Shown in pieces: positions 8,818 to 17,603 of a stretch of DNA of 64,000 nt. The translations under genes were made by a program, and so were the position numbers. The DNA comes from Lachnospiraceae bacterium (GTDB lineage: Bacteria; Bacillota; Clostridia; Lachnospirales; Lachnospiraceae), in assembly GCA_014804425.1 (NCBI GenBank), contig JAAUZV010000002.1, forward strand, positions 77,308 to 141,307, in the 5' to 3' direction. A model generated the notes under the pieces. It was not told the origin of the DNA, made no database searches, and worked only from the letters and a program-made list of their open reading frames with translations. Numbering within the stretch: the first letter of the stretch is position 1; each line of letters begins with the position of its first letter.

Positions 8818-9267
8818 ATGAAAAAATATAGGCTAATTATTGTCTGCCTGCTGATATTGCTGGTCTTATTGCTATTCAACCTTTATAGGAATAGAAGCTC
8901 AACCATAGAAACATTCAATATGGATTCAACATCAAAAGAAGAAATGACGGATGAACTGGTCATAGCATTATTTATTGAAGATATCACAAAGGAGATTACG
9001 GGGGTCTATTCGGAATATTATTCGGGAGAGATTGCGGTTTATAATTATGAAGTAAATATTGTGGATATTGGAAAAATAGAGCCGGGATCTATTTCTGTTA
9101 TATTCGGTGTCACACCACAGGTAGGGGCGCATAATCCTTTAGGATATGATGAGCTGGCTTATCGCGTTGATTCAAGTGGGAACAAAGAACTGGTCGGCTA
9201 TGAACATCTAAAAACCTATGAAGTGCCGGAGAAGTTTCAAAAGTACATAATAAAACCGCTTGAATGA
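8818..9267 (+). CDS. membrane-anchored hypothetical protein, DUF3888-like
   Basis: A 149-residue protein with one N-terminal transmembrane segment (about residues 5-22) and an extracytoplasmic domain. The pattern of a short helix, a tyrosine-rich segment (YSEYYSGEIAVYNYEV) and VTPQVGAHNPLGYDELAYRV resembles DUF3888-type domains, but this is a weak impression. A possible promoter lies at 8770-8797 (TTGCAG, 16 bases, TATAGT). The gene stands alone between the ppdK terminator and a 504-base non-coding stretch, and it is visibly more A+T rich than ppdK. Function unknown. Confidence 0.65.
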   Translation: MKKYRLIIVCLLILLVLLLFNLYRNRSSTIETFNMDSTSKEEMTDELVIALFIEDITKEITGVYSEYYSGEIAVYNYEVNIVDIGKIEPGSISVIFGVTPQVGAHNPLGYDELAYRVDSSGNKELVGYEHLKTYEVPEKFQKYIIKPLE

Positions 9268-9449
9268 GGTAGATTTGTCTGTAAATGCTATTGAAAACTG
9301 GGCGGTATTGTCGATCCTGTCAGGGTGTATCCGGCACAAGGGATGAGACTCTTGCGCCATTTTATAAGGTCAATGTGAAAAGTTTTTTTACCCTTATTTT
9401 TACATTTTCTCTCAGATTTTCACATTAATTCACAGTGTCATAAAAATGA

Positions 9450-9478
9450 TTGACAAAAATACAATACTATAGTATCAT
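9450..9478 (+). promoter_or_regulatory. strong sigma-A promoter of the AAA+/SprT region
   Basis: Perfect TTGACA (9450-9455), 17-base spacer, TATCAT (9473-9478). Transcription should start near 9485, giving a leader of about 290 bases before the AAA+ gene at 9772. Confidence 0.75.
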
Positions 9479-9510
9479 CGCTAATATATTAAGTCATATA
9501 GCTTGAAAGA

Positions 9511-9603
9511 TAAGCGGATGCTATCAATATTTGATAAGCGAGCAGATACCTCATCAAGAGGGATAGTCTGCCCTTTTGAAGATATTGATGTATCGGCTTT
9601 TTT
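9511..9603 (+). ncRNA. candidate structured leader RNA or small RNA ending in a terminator
   Basis: An outer stem pairs ATCAATAT (9523-9530) with ATATTGAT (9582-9589) and extends outward with GC.GATG/TATCGGC (9514-9520 with 9591-9597, one mismatch, one bulge). It is directly followed by TTTTTT (9598-9603). The enclosed part holds a second hairpin: GCAGA/TCTGC (9542-9546 with 9567-9571) and CCTC/GAGG (9549-9552 with 9558-9561) around an internal loop. With the promoter at 9450-9478 this gives a transcript of about 120 bases that could end here, or a leader whose terminator is controlled. It does not match a riboswitch class I can name. Confidence 0.5.
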
Positions 9604-9771
9604 GTTGTGCCGATTTTCCGTTCTTTGACAACTTCATCCGCAAATTTGCCGGAAGACCGACCGGGTAAGTATCGCTATGACCTGCTGATGCTGTGAGCGT
9701 GCCAAGGAATCGTCCGACAAGGATTGCGACACAAAACGAAACCATTATTTTAAGAAAGAGAGGCACAGCTT
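9604..9771 (+). other. non-coding remainder of the leader before the AAA+ gene
   Basis: No gene is supported here. The minus-strand ORF 9554..9766 overlaps the structured RNA and has no ribosome site or family resemblance. A ribosome site (AAGAGAGG) lies just before ATG 9772. Together with 9268-9510 this is the only gap above 300 bases in the window. Confidence 0.5.
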
Positions 9772-11637
9772 ATGTCAAACTATATGATGAATTCAATGTT
9801 ACATGAAACGTCAAACGTGACGGTTTTGTCATTAAAACCGTGGGATGATACCTATGCCGGATCGGATACCGCCGTCAAAGCGGGGGTAAGGTTCCTGCAA
9901 TCGGCAGCCCTGCTTAAAAGAGAGCAATTTCTTGGCTTGCAGATTAAAAGGGACGAAGAAGGAAAAAGTCAAGTCTGCGCATTTTCAAGCATGGACGCAG
10001 AGGTGACCGCAGAGGATTTTATGTGGATGTTTCAAGGATGCGCGGATATTGGCTCATTTTCCGCAAACTCTCCCCTTATTCAGAACGGTAACCTAAACAA
10101 GATTTATGAATTGCGCTGGATACCCGGAAATACATGGGAACAACATGACAGCTATGGAAGCAAGCCGTTAAAATACAGCAGTTCAATTTCAAAGGACTAT
10201 TTTCTGCAGTTGCTTGATGAAATGAAAAAAAACGACGCAGCAATTCAGATCAGAGCCGGTGTAACGAATGATGGCATGGCTGCAGGAACGTTCACTTTAA
10301 TCCTGCCCGGCGAGATGCCCTTGAGGATGAGAACGATGCTCTCCCTGACTTTTCTGAACACAAAGGTGAGCATGCCATTTGGGAGCGCTGAAAGCCATAC
10401 CGACAACGCGATCCCGATGAAATGCCTGCTGGAGAGTATGTCGGAAATATTGGAAATGCTGATGAAGGAACGCCGTGAGGAGAAAACTGTCGAAGAAGAA
10501 CGTGATGGATTTGAGGATGGTTCCTTCAAACCCTTTGACCTTGAGCCAAAGTGCGATCCGGAAAGCAGTACGGAAGCTGACGGCTTCACACCGATTGATG
10601 AATTGGATTTAAGTATACGCCCCTATAATTGTCTAAAGAGGGCCGGAATTAACAGTGTAGAGGAACTCAGGCGTTTGAGCGATGAGGATTACCATCATAT
10701 TCGAAATTTGGGCAGGAGGAGTATTGAAGAGATCAAACAGAAGCTTTCAGAATTCGGGACTTTGACAGCGGCGCCGCTGCTGCCGGCACACGGTTATGCA
10801 GATGCGTTGAATGAACTGATCGGACTTAAGGAGGTAAAAGACCAGGTCCGGAAGATAACGGCATTTGTTAAGATGAAGCAGGATATGAAAAAACACGGCA
10901 TGCCTGAGACTCCTGCAGCATTCAACATGGAATTCGTTGGCAATCCCGGAACCGCAAAGACAACGGTAGCCCGGATACTGGCAGGTATTTTTTACGAGAT
11001 AGGCCTGCTTAACAGTAATGAAATTGTTGAAGTGGGACGGGCGGATCTGGTGGCCAAATATGTAGGTCAGACTGCCGATAAGGTAAAATCAGTGTTCCGG
11101 CGGGCCAAAGGAAAACTGTTATTCATAGACGAGGCATACTCCCTCGTGGAAAACGGGGAAGGGAAGTATGGGGACGAGGCGATCAACACGATTGTGCAGG
11201 AAATGGAGAATAACCGCAATGATACGATTGTCATTTTTGCAGGCTATCCTGACAAGATGAAAGAGTTCTTTTCCCGAAATCCCGGGTTGAGATCCCGCGT
11301 TCCGTTTCGCATTGTTTTCTCTGATTATTCCGCTGAAGAAATGGTTCAGATTATCGAATTGGAAGCCGGGAAAAGAGGTTTCTCGTTTGGAGCCAATGCC
11401 AGAGAGCTGGCATCATCCATTTGTAAGAAAGCGCTACGATACCCGGACGCGGGGAACGGACGTTTTTGCAGGAATCTGGTAGAAAATGCGATACTTAGAT
11501 ATGCTCTTCGAGTCTATGGAACGGATGACGAGGGAAGCGCAGACAAGGATTTCCTGTTGCAGGAGGAGGATTTTGCTTTCCCTGAAAATATGTCGGAAAT
11601 AAAGGGTTCCGCACCGATTGGTTTCAGAGTATCGTAG
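9772..11637 (+). CDS. AAA+ ATPase (CbxX/SpoVK type) fused to an RNA polymerase alpha-CTD-like domain
   Basis: A 621-residue protein with three parts. Residues about 1-260 are an unrecognised N-terminal domain. About 274-330 closely resembles the RNA polymerase alpha-subunit C-terminal domain ([18 protein letters not shown] and [16 protein letters not shown]), a helix-hairpin-helix fold that binds DNA or proteins. About 345-600 is a CbxX/CfxQ-type AAA+ domain with Walker [10 protein letters not shown] (Ala where Gly is usual), Walker [10 protein letters not shown], the [15 protein letters not shown] segment and an arginine-finger region [10 protein letters not shown]. Such AAA+ proteins form hexamers that remodel partner proteins. 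The gene has its own promoter and structured leader and is followed after 107 bases by the SprT-repeat gene. The biological target is unknown. Confidence 0.85.
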   Translation: MSNYMMNSMLHETSNVTVLSLKPWDDTYAGSDTAVKAGVRFLQSAALLKREQFLGLQIKRDEEGKSQVCAFSSMDAEVTAEDFMWMFQGCADIGSFSANSPLIQNGNLNKIYELRWIPGNTWEQHDSYGSKPLKYSSSISKDYFLQLLDEMKKNDAAIQIRAGVTNDGMAAGTFTLILPGEMPLRMRTMLSLTFLNTKVSMPFGSAESHTDNAIPMKCLLESMSEILEMLMKERREEKTVEEERDGFEDGSFKPFDLEPKCDPESSTEADGFTPIDELDLSIRPYNCLKRAGINSVEELRRLSDEDYHHIRNLGRRSIEEIKQKLSEFGTLTAAPLLPAHGYADALNELIGLKEVKDQVRKITAFVKMKQDMKKHGMPETPAAFNMEFVGNPGTAKTTVARILAGIFYEIGLLNSNEIVEVGRADLVAKYVGQTADKVKSVFRRAKGKLLFIDEAYSLVENGEGKYGDEAINTIVQEMENNRNDTIVIFAGYPDKMKEFFSRNPGLRSRVPFRIVFSDYSAEEMVQIIELEAGKRGFSFGANARELASSICKKALRYPDAGNGRFCRNLVENAILRYALRVYGTDDEGSADKDFLLQEEDFAFPENMSEIKGSAPIGFRVS

Positions 11638-11744
11638 TCGGAGCAAGATTTATGTATTTCCTGCCAACTGTTTTCATGCATATAAATGCGATTATGATTA
11701 AGAAAATGTAAGAGTAAAAATAAGAAAGAATAAAGGAACGAACG

Positions 11745-13802
11745 ATGAAAAAGGAAATAATAAAAGATCTGCAAAGCATTTTTCATGAATGTATTTCTGA
11801 ACTGAAAGCACTTGGTATTGCGGTGAATGATGAGACTTCGCTAGAACTTATATGCAAAACCGAACGGATACAAGATCCCGTCTACCTCCACTTTTTTGAT
11901 GATAGAACCGAGCTGACGGTTTCCGAGAAGCTGTTATCGTTTCCTTTGGATATTGCAAAGGCGGAGATTATCGGGAGCATTCTCAGTATAGATAATGGCA
12001 GGCAGATATATGGAAAAGGCTGGCTTGAAAAAGCGGCAAAGGTACAGCGTGCATATGGTTATGACATGTTGAATGAGCTCGATGAGGACAATTTGAACGG
12101 ACTTCCGGTAATTGGAATTTTGCGATGCAAAAAGTGCGGTTCCCGCTATGAATTAAGGGGGACGGAAAATTACAACGATTATCTCGATCATGGATGTACG
12201 GAAAAGCAGTGCAGGCATTGTGGAAGCCACATGTGGCCGGATATGCATGCGCCGGCTGACGGAGAACCGGATCTTCAGGCTTTACTGGAGGAATGTCTTG
12301 CAGAAGTACATGCCGCGGGCATCAAAACAAATCCCATCCGCTGCATCAGATGGAAAAAGCATTCCGCCGGTGCATGGGGGCAGTGCTGTGACCACGATGG
12401 TGAGTTTGAAATTCTGATAAATGAAATATATCGAAAGGGGAAAAAGGATCTTGCCCACTTAAAGGAAACGATGATCCATGAAATTCTTCATACCTGTGAT
12501 AGATGCCAAAATCATGGGCAGGAATTTTGGGATCATGCAAAGAAAATGGATGAAATGTATGGGTATCATATTTTTTCAACAGATTTAGAGGAAGAGGAAA
12601 CGTCAAAATCTCCTTTGCATCATCCTGTGATCTGTCCGAACTGCGGCATAAAGAGTGAGATTCATAGCAAAGACAGCTTTAAAATGTTGAAAGAAAAGAA
12701 GATTTTGTGCCAATACTGCCTTGTTCCGTATGTTTCCATAGAAAATTATGAGCAGGCTGTAAAAGAACTGCTGAAAGAGAAAAACCTTCAGACGATATTG
12801 GAGGAATGCACAGTCAGATTAAAGGAGCTTGGGATTCCAATCAGCGATCGAATACGGATTGAGTGGGTCCGCGAATATATAGAATTTGCCATATGTAAAA
12901 AGGAGAAGGATTGTTTCCTTATTCAGATTTCCGATCAATGTAAACAGATACAGATTTGTACGGATGATTTAAGAGATATGATCATCCACCAAATGCTTCA
13001 TACCTGTGACGGCTGTGATACCCATAGTCAGAAATGGGTGGATTATGCGAAACAGGTGGATGCTGCTTTTCATTATCAGGTAGCTGTCTGTAAATCGAAG
13101 TATGAATATTTCCATCACGATAAGCGGGTCAGAACTTTCATGAAATGCCATAAATGCGGTGCCTTAAGAACGGTAAGGGACGATGATCTCTATGATTCCT
13201 ATTCACGGGGAGAACATTGCACCTGTGACTGGTGCGGTTCCCAGATGCTTCTTATTGACAAAAAAAGAAGCAAAGTCCATAATCTAAATAAGCTGCTGAA
13301 GCAGTGTATCAGTGAATTGGAGGCCATAGAGATTTATGCCGGAAAGATTGTAAATATCATTTATGTGTTCCTTGGCAAAGATTATGGAGAATGTATTCCG
13401 ATTGATGACGATAAGTATGAAATCCAGATTCCCTATGAATACAGGAAGAATACCACTGATGAAAAACGGCTGAAAGCCCTGATCATTCATCAGATACTAC
13501 ATACCTGTACAGAGAGTGGCAAGCATAACAGACAGTGGATGGTCTATGCAAGAGAGATAGAGGAAGCATATGGATATGAGATATTGAGGGATTGCCCTTT
13601 TGACCCGTTAAATATGTGGAAGGTTGAAAGTGTGTACAAAGGCACATGCCCCAATTGCGGATGCAGGGTGGAGATTAAGGGAGAGCGAAATCTTGCTTAT
13701 ATCCTCAACCATCATAAGAGATTTTGCAGCTTTTGCTCCGCTGATCTTGAAATCATGGAGAATGTGGATGCGGCGACAAGGATGCGCTTAAATCATATAT
13801 GA
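11745..13802 (+). CDS. protein of four tandem SprT-like/zinc-ribbon modules
   Basis: A 685-residue protein built from four repeats of about 167 residues. Each repeat starts with a helix like LQSIFHECISELKALGI, continues through a SprT-like metalloprotease region and ends with a CxxCG...CxxC zinc ribbon. Module 2 has an intact metalloprotease motif, HEILHTCDRCQNHGQEFW (HExxH near residue 244). In modules 3 and 4 the Glu is Gln (HQMLH near 414, HQILH near 580), which should abolish catalysis while keeping metal-binding His. Module 1 lacks the motif. Zinc ribbons lie near residues 128-160, 298-325, 467-500 and 635-665. SprT-like proteins usually act near DNA. The gene follows the AAA+ gene in the same direction, suggesting joint function. 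Confidence 0.85.
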   Translation: MKKEIIKDLQSIFHECISELKALGIAVNDETSLELICKTERIQDPVYLHFFDDRTELTVSEKLLSFPLDIAKAEIIGSILSIDNGRQIYGKGWLEKAAKVQRAYGYDMLNELDEDNLNGLPVIGILRCKKCGSRYELRGTENYNDYLDHGCTEKQCRHCGSHMWPDMHAPADGEPDLQALLEECLAEVHAAGIKTNPIRCIRWKKHSAGAWGQCCDHDGEFEILINEIYRKGKKDLAHLKETMIHEILHTCDRCQNHGQEFWDHAKKMDEMYGYHIFSTDLEEEETSKSPLHHPVICPNCGIKSEIHSKDSFKMLKEKKILCQYCLVPYVSIENYEQAVKELLKEKNLQTILEECTVRLKELGIPISDRIRIEWVREYIEFAICKKEKDCFLIQISDQCKQIQICTDDLRDMIIHQMLHTCDGCDTHSQKWVDYAKQVDAAFHYQVAVCKSKYEYFHHDKRVRTFMKCHKCGALRTVRDDDLYDSYSRGEHCTCDWCGSQMLLIDKKRSKVHNLNKLLKQCISELEAIEIYAGKIVNIIYVFLGKDYGECIPIDDDKYEIQIPYEYRKNTTDEKRLKALIIHQILHTCTESGKHNRQWMVYAREIEEAYGYEILRDCPFDPLNMWKVESVYKGTCPNCGCRVEIKGERNLAYILNHHKRFCSFCSADLEIMENVDAATRMRLNHI

Positions 13803-13879
13803 TAAGAGAGACTGCGGTCCGGGTGATCAGTACAATTTCAAAGAGTATTTAATAAATATGGAAAGCAGGATGAAAACAC

Positions 13880-15511
13880 ATGTTGAGCAATGTGAAAAAT
13901 AGTATTAATGATTTGCAATTAACAGTTTTGCAGGATTTTTTTGAACTTCGGATGAGGGAATACGCTGGGGATTCCTGGAAACAGGAAGTAAAACAGGTAG
14001 TTACGAAAAGGTCACTGGCGAATGATCAGTATTCTCCTACCTATCGGAGTGTTTATGATGTCATTAAAGAGAAGGGGATTGAAACGATCAATAAAAGATC
14101 ATTCGATATTACCCTTGTTACGGCTTTCCTGATGTTTGATTTTCATGATGAGTGTAAAGTCGGAACCGCATTTAAGAAACAGATCAAATGCATCAGAGAG
14201 GATAAAAATGGATTTATCAGTCACAATTCTGATATGGAAGATAGATTGACAAACAGTATCATGGCTTTATCCTGCTTGAAAAACCTGAAGATATTTGTGG
14301 AGTACTTAGAACAAGCCGATTGGAGCGGGAGTGATAAGGAATTATTTGTAGAGACATATAAGAATAAAGTGAATCGGGTGATACAGGAGTTTTATGCCAA
14401 TATTGAGGATCGTGAATTAGAAGCGATCGAAATAAAAAGTGATGTCGATGTTTATTTGAAGGGGATTCTTCAAGAGCAGGAAGAACATGCGGAACAGTAC
14501 ATACCCTTATCTTATAAGAGATTGGATAATTTGAATGATCAATATGATCTTGAGGAGATCAACAAACAAAATAAGAGAGGGTTTGTGCTATTTGCGGAGG
14601 CAGGTTACGGAAAAACATGGAGCTTGCTAAAACTGGCGTCAGGCTATGCGGATGATTACTTAAATGCGAAATCAGACGTGATTCCGATTTTTATCAAGAT
14701 GGGGCAAGTAGCATCGGATAGCAGACAGATCATTAGAGAATATATAAGGGAAAAGCTTTTTGGCAATAAAATACAAAATGATGATGTCATTTCCTTTCTC
14801 AGAAAGAATCAAATCGTGCTGTTTATTGATGGATTTGATGAGGCGATATCAAGCGTAAAAGAAGCAGTGAAAGCCGAAATGGCTGGCTTGTTCTCGGATT
14901 ATAAACAGATTGCGATCATTGGTGGAACCCGGGAAGCGGATCGATTCAAATTTCCTGAGAAACTGGTGCAATATCATATTTGCGATCTGTCGGAATGGCA
15001 GTTGGAACAATTTGTGGAGAAGTTTGTCGAGCCGCAATATAGGGAGAAGGTGAAAGGGCTTTTATTGAATCCGGATAGCTTTTTTTCTAAAATAAGAACG
15101 CCGTTTTATATAACCTGTTATGCGAATATTGTGAATGAAGGAGTGGTAAGTCCAAGTTCCATTACAGAGATTGTTTCTATATGCTTAGATAAGATGATCG
15201 AAAGAGAAATTCGGATAAAAGGATTTCATTGCACAGAAGCGTACATGAATGAATTTTTGTTCGCGTTTGGCAGTGCTTTGGGAGAAAAAAGCAGTATGTT
15301 AGAAAGGGAAGCATTGCAGATGATAGAAAGTCAGACAAAAAACACGATTCCGGAAGGCGTCAGTATCTCAGCAGTGGAGGAGCGTCTGATAGAGATGCAT
15401 GTGATAAAAGCTTACATGGCAGGCAGAAAAAAATATTTAGCGTTTCATTCTGTGCACTACAGAATGTTGTTTTCTGAAACGGGAAACGATGATTCACTTT
15501 TGGACTTTTAA
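13880..15511 (+). CDS. NACHT-family NTPase (STAND), candidate defence protein
   Basis: A 543-residue protein with a central NACHT module. It has Walker A AEAGYGKTW (about residue 240), Walker B IVLFIDGFDEA (about 312) with the acidic DGFDE typical of NACHT, and a sensor-like IIGGTREADRF. An N-terminal region of about 220 residues and a C-terminal region of about 130 residues have no recognised fold. Bacterial NACHT proteins commonly act in antiphage immunity. This one is short and lacks an obvious C-terminal repeat sensor, so the next gene (21 bases downstream) may supply a partner. The DNA is clearly more A+T rich than the flanking housekeeping genes, suggesting acquisition. ATG 13880 follows an AGGA ribosome site. 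Confidence 0.85.
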   Translation: MLSNVKNSINDLQLTVLQDFFELRMREYAGDSWKQEVKQVVTKRSLANDQYSPTYRSVYDVIKEKGIETINKRSFDITLVTAFLMFDFHDECKVGTAFKKQIKCIREDKNGFISHNSDMEDRLTNSIMALSCLKNLKIFVEYLEQADWSGSDKELFVETYKNKVNRVIQEFYANIEDRELEAIEIKSDVDVYLKGILQEQEEHAEQYIPLSYKRLDNLNDQYDLEEINKQNKRGFVLFAEAGYGKTWSLLKLASGYADDYLNAKSDVIPIFIKMGQVASDSRQIIREYIREKLFGNKIQNDDVISFLRKNQIVLFIDGFDEAISSVKEAVKAEMAGLFSDYKQIAIIGGTREADRFKFPEKLVQYHICDLSEWQLEQFVEKFVEPQYREKVKGLLLNPDSFFSKIRTPFYITCYANIVNEGVVSPSSITEIVSICLDKMIEREIRIKGFHCTEAYMNEFLFAFGSALGEKSSMLEREALQMIESQTKNTIPEGVSISAVEERLIEMHVIKAYMAGRKKYLAFHSVHYRMLFSETGNDDSLLDF

Positions 15512-15531
15512 TGTTTCTGAGGTAGGGATCG

Positions 15532-16362
15532 GTGAAAAAAACGTATTGCGATCATCATGAACTTGTAGTGTTTCCTGATGATTTTAAGGAAAAGAAAATA
15601 TATCAGATTTGCTCCGACTTATATGTCTCGGAAAGAAAAATGGGCGAATTGATCACTTGTTTTAACAAAGCGTATATGTCAGGTGCATGGTCGCTGGAGC
15701 AATTAGAAACGCAGATATGGAAAGTGTTTTGGGTGAATCCGTTCATCGCGGTCAAAATGTTTGAAAGCTGTTGTTTATATGAAACGGTGAATCTATACGG
15801 GGCATTAAAATCGGTTTGGTATGGCCTGTTTGATCCTGATCGCATGGGCAGGCAAAGCAGTCCGGATCAATATATACAAGTTGACAAGCTGCAATTTACT
15901 GTGTTGATGATCGTTGTTTGTTTTTCGACGATCGTGCAGAGTGACAGAGATAACCGGCATGTGATTGACGCAATGCTAAAGTATGCATATGGCTTATATA
16001 GCAAAGCGGGAGTAGCTTGTTTTTCTGCCAGAAATTTGTACTTTATATACTATCATATACCGAATCAATACAAAATTAAATTCTTGAATTGGTTTTGCAA
16101 AAAGTACAGGTATGAGGCGGCCGCGAAAAGGGTGAATAAATACGGAAAGAAGACGACAGATAAACCGTTGCGATGCATTAAGACGATTGTGGAGGAGACA
16201 AAGACAGACTGTTTATGGAAATATTTCAGTGATGAAAATGGGGATGAATATGCCGAGGTTGTGCAAATTCTTCGGGAGGAGCATGAGGATTTTCTTTTTT
16301 CCATCTTAGGCGGAGATGATATGGAGAAGAAAATAGAACGGATAGAGGCTTATGCGGGCTGA
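15532..16362 (+). CDS. unknown protein paired with the NACHT NTPase
   Basis: A 276-residue, mainly helical, Cys- and Tyr-rich protein with no motif I recognise. It starts with GTG 15532 after a GAGGTAGGGA-like ribosome site, 21 bases after the NACHT gene stop, so the two are almost certainly co-transcribed. There is no signal peptide or convincing transmembrane segment. Position suggests a sensor, effector or regulator for the NACHT protein, but that is inference. It is A+T rich like its neighbour. After it, GCAGC/GCTGC (16375-16393 area) forms a short hairpin followed at some distance by T-rich sequence, a weak terminator candidate. Confidence 0.7.
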   Translation: MKKTYCDHHELVVFPDDFKEKKIYQICSDLYVSERKMGELITCFNKAYMSGAWSLEQLETQIWKVFWVNPFIAVKMFESCCLYETVNLYGALKSVWYGLFDPDRMGRQSSPDQYIQVDKLQFTVLMIVVCFSTIVQSDRDNRHVIDAMLKYAYGLYSKAGVACFSARNLYFIYYHIPNQYKIKFLNWFCKKYRYEAAAKRVNKYGKKTTDKPLRCIKTIVEETKTDCLWKYFSDENGDEYAEVVQILREEHEDFLFSILGGDDMEKKIERIEAYAG

Positions 16363-16432
16363 TGACGAATATAAGGCAGCATGAGCTGCTATAAAAACAG
16401 TTTTTATTTGAAGTGATGCTTTTAAAAAAGCA

Positions 16433-16461
16433 TTGCAATCTCATATAGAATATTGTAAAAT
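16433..16461 (+). promoter_or_regulatory. promoter of the ABC-2 exporter region
   Basis: TTGCAA (16433-16438), 17 bases, TAAAAT (16456-16461). It lies just upstream of the ribosome site AAAGGTGGTGAG that serves the small frameshifted gene at 16494. Confidence 0.6.
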
Positions 16462-16493
16462 GAATTCAAATTTGATGAAAGGTGGTGAGAGAT

Positions 16494-16783
16494 ATGAAGC
16501 AATGCGAAGTCCTGATGGCTAAAAAGTTATTTGACGGCAGTGATATCATACGCAGATTCACATACAAAGCAGGAACCGCAGGGGATAACTATGCCCTTTT
16601 TTGGGAAACGGATTGTTTTGTATGCAGCTCACCATTTGACGGAATAGACGGGAGGATGGCGGTCTTGTAACCTATGGCTTACAGGAACCTTTCCTTTCGT
16701 TGTGCGTTGGATTTGCGGTTGAAAGCGAGTGCCTTGTGCGGACAAAACAGTCTGTGCAGGGCATTTTTTATGCCCAAAAATAA
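16494..16783 (+). pseudogene. small gene apparently split by a frameshift
   Basis: ATG 16494, with a good ribosome site, opens a frame that stops at 16670 after 58 residues. A second frame overlapping near 16640-16670 carries on with coherent protein-like sequence (GLVTYGLQEPFLSLCVGF and more) to TAA 16781-16783. Joining the two by a one-base shift near the GACGGGAGGATGGCGG stretch gives one protein of about 95 residues. It does not match a family I know. The ORF-track entry 16674..17603 reads this region in a third frame as an N-terminal extension of the permease, which is unlikely to be real. A sequencing error or a true inactivating indel could explain it. Confidence 0.45.
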
Positions 16784-16832
16784 ATGGAGTGAGCAATATC
16801 GCCGCAGCAGCGGCAGAATGAGAGGAATGAAA

Positions 16833-17603
16833 ATGATAAGTAAATATATGGCGACTGCCCGGATGGCCGTGAAAGGTAAAATGGGCGGCGGTGTGCTTTA
16901 TCTGTTTCCGGATATGATCATGAAGGTAGTGTATCTGGTGCCGGTAATGTTTATCTGGAGAACGCTGGCGGAAAGCGGATATGAGGCGGAAATGTCGATT
17001 TCACAGCTTCTGAGCTATACGTATGTCAATGCGCTGCTGGCAGACATGATGGTGGTAAATACCTGTTTATCGGCGTGGGATTACGATACAAAAAGCATGG
17101 AAATGTTTACCCGTCCCCTGCCGGTGTTCGGGCAGGTCATCTCGAGGACGATCGGAGAGTGGATACCGATGCTGCTTTTGTTTTCGATGCCGATGGTCTT
17201 GGCTGCGCCACTTTTAAAAATCAGGATACTTCCAAGGACGCTGTGGATAATACCGTCACTGGTGTTAAGCGTATCTCTTGGGTTTGCCTTTGAATTTCTG
17301 TTTTACTGTGTTACGGTCAGACTGCGTAATGTTTCATGGCTTACCTATGTGATCAGGAGCGCTGTGACCTCCTTTTTTTCCGGCACAGTGATACCATTCA
17401 AAATCCTGCCCTTTGGCATGGACAGGTGGATTCACTATCAGCCCTTCGGCAGTCTGGGCGGTGCTTTTTTATCACTATATGTAGGAAGTGCAGAGGCCTC
17501 AGAGATCATTCCGGTACAGCTTTTCTGGAATGTTGTGATATGGATTGCCGCAGCCGTGTGGTTCCGAAAATCCAGAGAGAGGATGGTGAGCTTTGGTGGA
17601 TAA
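16833..17603 (+). CDS. ABC-2 type exporter permease (first subunit)
   Basis: A roughly 256-residue membrane protein with about six hydrophobic segments, resembling the uncharacterised ABC-2 permeases of the COG4587 type that occur with COG3694 and COG4586 partners. The ORF track starts at 16674, but the extra residues are not membrane-like. AGAGGA at 16821-16826 points to ATG 16833 (MISKYMATARMAVKGK), with 16827 as an alternative. It overlaps the second permease gene by 11 bases and is followed by the ATPase, a classic three-gene exporter operon. Substrate unknown. Confidence 0.8.
   Translation: MISKYMATARMAVKGKMGGGVLYLFPDMIMKVVYLVPVMFIWRTLAESGYEAEMSISQLLSYTYVNALLADMMVVNTCLSAWDYDTKSMEMFTRPLPVFGQVISRTIGEWIPMLLLFSMPMVLAAPLLKIRILPRTLWIIPSLVLSVSLGFAFEFLFYCVTVRLRNVSWLTYVIRSAVTSFFSGTVIPFKILPFGMDRWIHYQPFGSLGGAFLSLYVGSAEASEIIPVQLFWNVVIWIAAAVWFRKSRERMVSFGG

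Noticed and set aside
9554-9766. Minus-strand ORF of 70 residues in the leader before the AAA+ gene
   Set aside because: It overlaps a well-formed RNA structure, has no ribosome site and no recognisable protein pattern.
16674-16832. N-terminal extension of the first ABC-2 permease in the ORF track
   Set aside because: The residues are not membrane-like, no ribosome site fits, and the same bases read better as the end of the frameshifted small gene.
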